Of a stretch of 64,000 nt of DNA, positions 61,918 through 64,000 are shown one piece after another (position 1 is the stretch's first letter; the number at the start of each line of letters is the position of its first letter). The notes beneath the pieces were generated by a model. It ran no database searches. It was not told where the DNA came from and worked only from the letters and a program-made list of their open reading frames with translations. The DNA is taken from positions 992,001-1,056,000 of the forward strand of contig LR746274.1 of assembly GCA_902729315.2 (NCBI GenBank), written 5' to 3'. The DNA comes from Spirodela intermedia. Its lineage: Eukaryota > Streptophyta > Magnoliopsida > Alismatales > Araceae. Position numbers and translations under genes: made by a program.

Positions 61918-63921
61918 ATGTATCGTGCAGCGGCTCGTCTCGCTTCCACAGCCAGGTAGACTTGATGAGGAATGGAGATTGATCCGTCCTCTCCGTTGTC
62001 CCGTATTTTCACTTCTAGTTAACTTGAGTTACGATGGGATTTCGTGCACCTCTGGTTTGGCTTTCATGTAGAGATTGATTACTACTCTTGATCCCCATTC
62101 TCATCTTACTGAGCAGTTGGCTATTATTTTTTGGCAGGCACGCCGGAAGCCGGAGCCAACAGGTGAGAGTACGCATTTCTTCCATTTTATTTTTTGTGAA
62201 AATGTGATACATATGTCTGATGTTTGCTTTAATGATGTCTTTTGATTTGGTGCTCACCATTTTATTTTTCGTGAAAGTGGTGTACATATGTCTGATGTTT
62301 GCTTTGATGGATGTCTTTTGCTTTTGGTGCTCATCAATTTGCAATTGCTCACGGATGCCTAAGATAACTGACACGCAGGTCGAGAGTAGGCTGGGTTGGA
62401 GCAGGAGCTATGCCGCGAAGGACATTAAATTCGGTGTCGAAGCTCGTGCGCTGATGTTGCGAGGAGTTGAGGACCTTGCTGATGCCGTGAAAGTGACCAT
62501 GGGGCCTAAGGTATAGGAGGTCGAATGATCTGTTTACTTACGGATTTTCGTCGACCTTTCGTATTAAACGAACAGCCAAAACTTTATCTAATCTCTCTTC
62601 AGTTGTAAAAGAAAAACGATTCACATTTCAGGTGAGCAGATCTTTTGTGTTCATGGCTTTATTCTCTTTTTTTATTCATTTATGGATGAGTTTCTTTCCA
62701 TATATTTAAAATAATTATAATTTTACACTTGCAAATAACTTATAAGAAAAGCTTAATTTGCATCAGCTTTCAGTGGAACTGGAACTCTTTTCGTATTCTG
62801 CTATTTGACTGTGTAATCTTTTGATAAATTCAGGGTCGAAATGTTGTCTTGGAACAAAGCTTTGGTTCGCCAAAAGTTACAAAAGACGGTGTGACTGTGG
62901 CGAAGAGCATTGAGTTTAAGGACAGAGTGAAGAACATGGGTGCTAGTCTTGTCAAGCAGGTTGCCAATGCAACGAATGATGCGGCTGGAGATGGTAGGGG
63001 TTAGATCGCTCTCATTCTGTAACGAAATTACTTTTATTTGGCCTGGGCTTTCTCCATCAAAATGCTTTTTCTGTTAATGCTCTGGTCACACCTCTGACTG
63101 CTAACTAGTGTTTACGATTAGTCTCATCTTGTTTCTGATTAGGAACTTATTCTATCATTCTAGAACGGGCCATCTTTCTGTTGGTAACTGAAGAATTCTT
63201 TGTAAACTTTCGTTCACCAGAAGGTTCTTTGTGACTAACCAGGAACTTTTGGTTCGTTATGATATTGATTTTATGATATGTTTCACTGTATCTATTTTTC
63301 GGCGTTATTAATTATGGTATAAGAAAGACACTGATGATATCTCATCATCAGTGTCTTTCTTTGGTATTTTATCATTTTTCATTATCTTCTATCTACTCTT
63401 GATCAACCAAAACTTTATTTCGTGATTTTTTTGCCCATTGTGTTTGGTATCTTGGGACATCACGTCAGCCCTAATTATGTGACTAGCGTATACCTTGTTC
63501 AGTATAGATAATGCCCCAATGTGCCTGCAGGTACCACTTGTGCTACAGTGCTCACCAGAGCGATTTTTGCTGAGGGGTGCAAGTCCGTGGCTGCGGGGAT
63601 GAATGCAATGGATTTGAGACGTGGTATTACTATGGCAGTCGATGCTGTGGTAACTAATCTGAAGAGCAGAACCCGAATGATCAGCACATCAGAAGAAATT
63701 GCTCAGGTTTCAGTTTCATATTAAATGTTGAATTATTCCCGCCGTGCTTTGATGATCGTTTCAAGTGCCCATCGTGTCCTCTTAGACGAGAATTAAACTC
63801 TTTCCGTCGACATTTTTGTCAAAAGGTGGGCACAATATCAGCCAATGGTGAAAGAGAAATCGGTGAACTCATTGCAAAAGCCATGGAGAAAGTTGGCAAA
63901 GAGGGTGTCATTACAATTGCG
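61918..63921 (+). CDS. CPN60: Mitochondrial chaperonin CPN60 (HSP60), 5' part
   Basis: Six exons, 61918-61955, 62138-62162, 62379-62510, 62834-62993, 63531-63706 and 63826-63921, join in frame to the first 209 residues. The last exon ends in a good donor, so the gene continues beyond the window (the family is about 575 residues). The first 35 residues are Arg/Ala/Ser-rich without acidic residues until late, a mitochondrial presequence, ending near [12 protein letters not shown]. GroEL-type blocks follow: [57 protein letters not shown] (ATP site, with the conserved GDGTT) and [20 protein letters not shown]. The protein forms the matrix folding chamber with CPN10. The YAAK junction and presequence separate it from the plastid CPN60 alpha and beta. 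Confidence 0.96.
62182..62333. repeat. Tandem duplication in CPN60 intron 2
   Basis: Two adjacent units of about 76 bases (62182-62256 and 62257-62333), each starting CCATTTTATTTTT and containing ACATATGTCTGATGTTTGCT and TTTGGTGCTCA. They differ at about ten positions. Confidence 0.9.
63321..63361. repeat. Perfect hairpin in CPN60 intron 4
   Basis: An 18-base arm AAGAAAGACACTGATGAT, a 5-base loop ATCTC and its exact complement. It would fold as a strong stem in the intron RNA. Confidence 0.9.
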
Positions 63922-64000
63922 GTAAGTACCTGCACTTTATACCATGGTTTTTCAGCTCCTAGAATATTCGCGAATATGCTTCCTCATAGGACTAGATTGT

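Overview
This is nuclear DNA of a flowering plant. The evidence is multi-exon genes with GT-AG introns, plant-specific families (LBD/AS2, NAC, FRIGIDA-like, leucine-rich-repeat receptor kinases of subfamily VIII), telo-box and TGGGCC/T promoter motifs, a decayed Ty1/Copia element, and a very large number of long CT/GA microsatellites. The species cannot be read from the sequence. Eight protein-coding genes can be modelled exon by exon with intact reading frames; one of them runs off the right edge.

Layout. From 1 to 24 kb the window is gene-dense: an ankyrin-repeat/PGG membrane protein (+, 1424-3913), a FRIGIDA-like protein of the FRL4 type (+, 5584-7772), a vacuolar-type beta-N-acetylhexosaminidase (+, 8847-15759, 14 exons) and, convergent with it, a La-related protein 6 with a PAM2 motif (-, 16254-23224, 10 exons). 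From 24 to 45 kb it is gene-poor: the only gene is an intronless ASYMMETRIC LEAVES2 (LBD6) orthologue (-, 26467-27162). Microsatellite-rich DNA lies at 27-32 kb. AT-rich repeat DNA lies at 32-43.5 kb and holds a ruined Copia pol (about 34560-36510) and three direct copies of an uncharacterised repeat (A 36600, B 38290, C 41215). From 45 to 64 kb genes return: a NAC035/LOV1-type transcription factor (-, 45511-47502), 6.5 kb of CT/GA-rich intergenic DNA, an HPCA1-like receptor kinase of 19 exons (-, 54086-59787), and the 5' part of mitochondrial chaperonin CPN60 (+, from 61918).

The genes are not a functional cluster. They are ordinary, unlinked plant functions: stress/membrane ankyrin signalling, flowering-related scaffold, glycan trimming, RNA binding, leaf polarity/KNOX repression, growth-phase NAC regulation, redox receptor signalling, mitochondrial protein folding. 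I found no convincing novel multigene system. The less ordinary signals are: a GC-AG intron inside the receptor kinase; its C-x4-C variant of the peroxide-sensing cysteine pair; the three-copy repeat with an embedded tRNA-like B-box; a dense W-box cluster at 51.65-51.99 kb; a gene-less cluster of GGCCCA motifs at 30.4-31.2 kb; and several intronic tandem duplications and hairpins.
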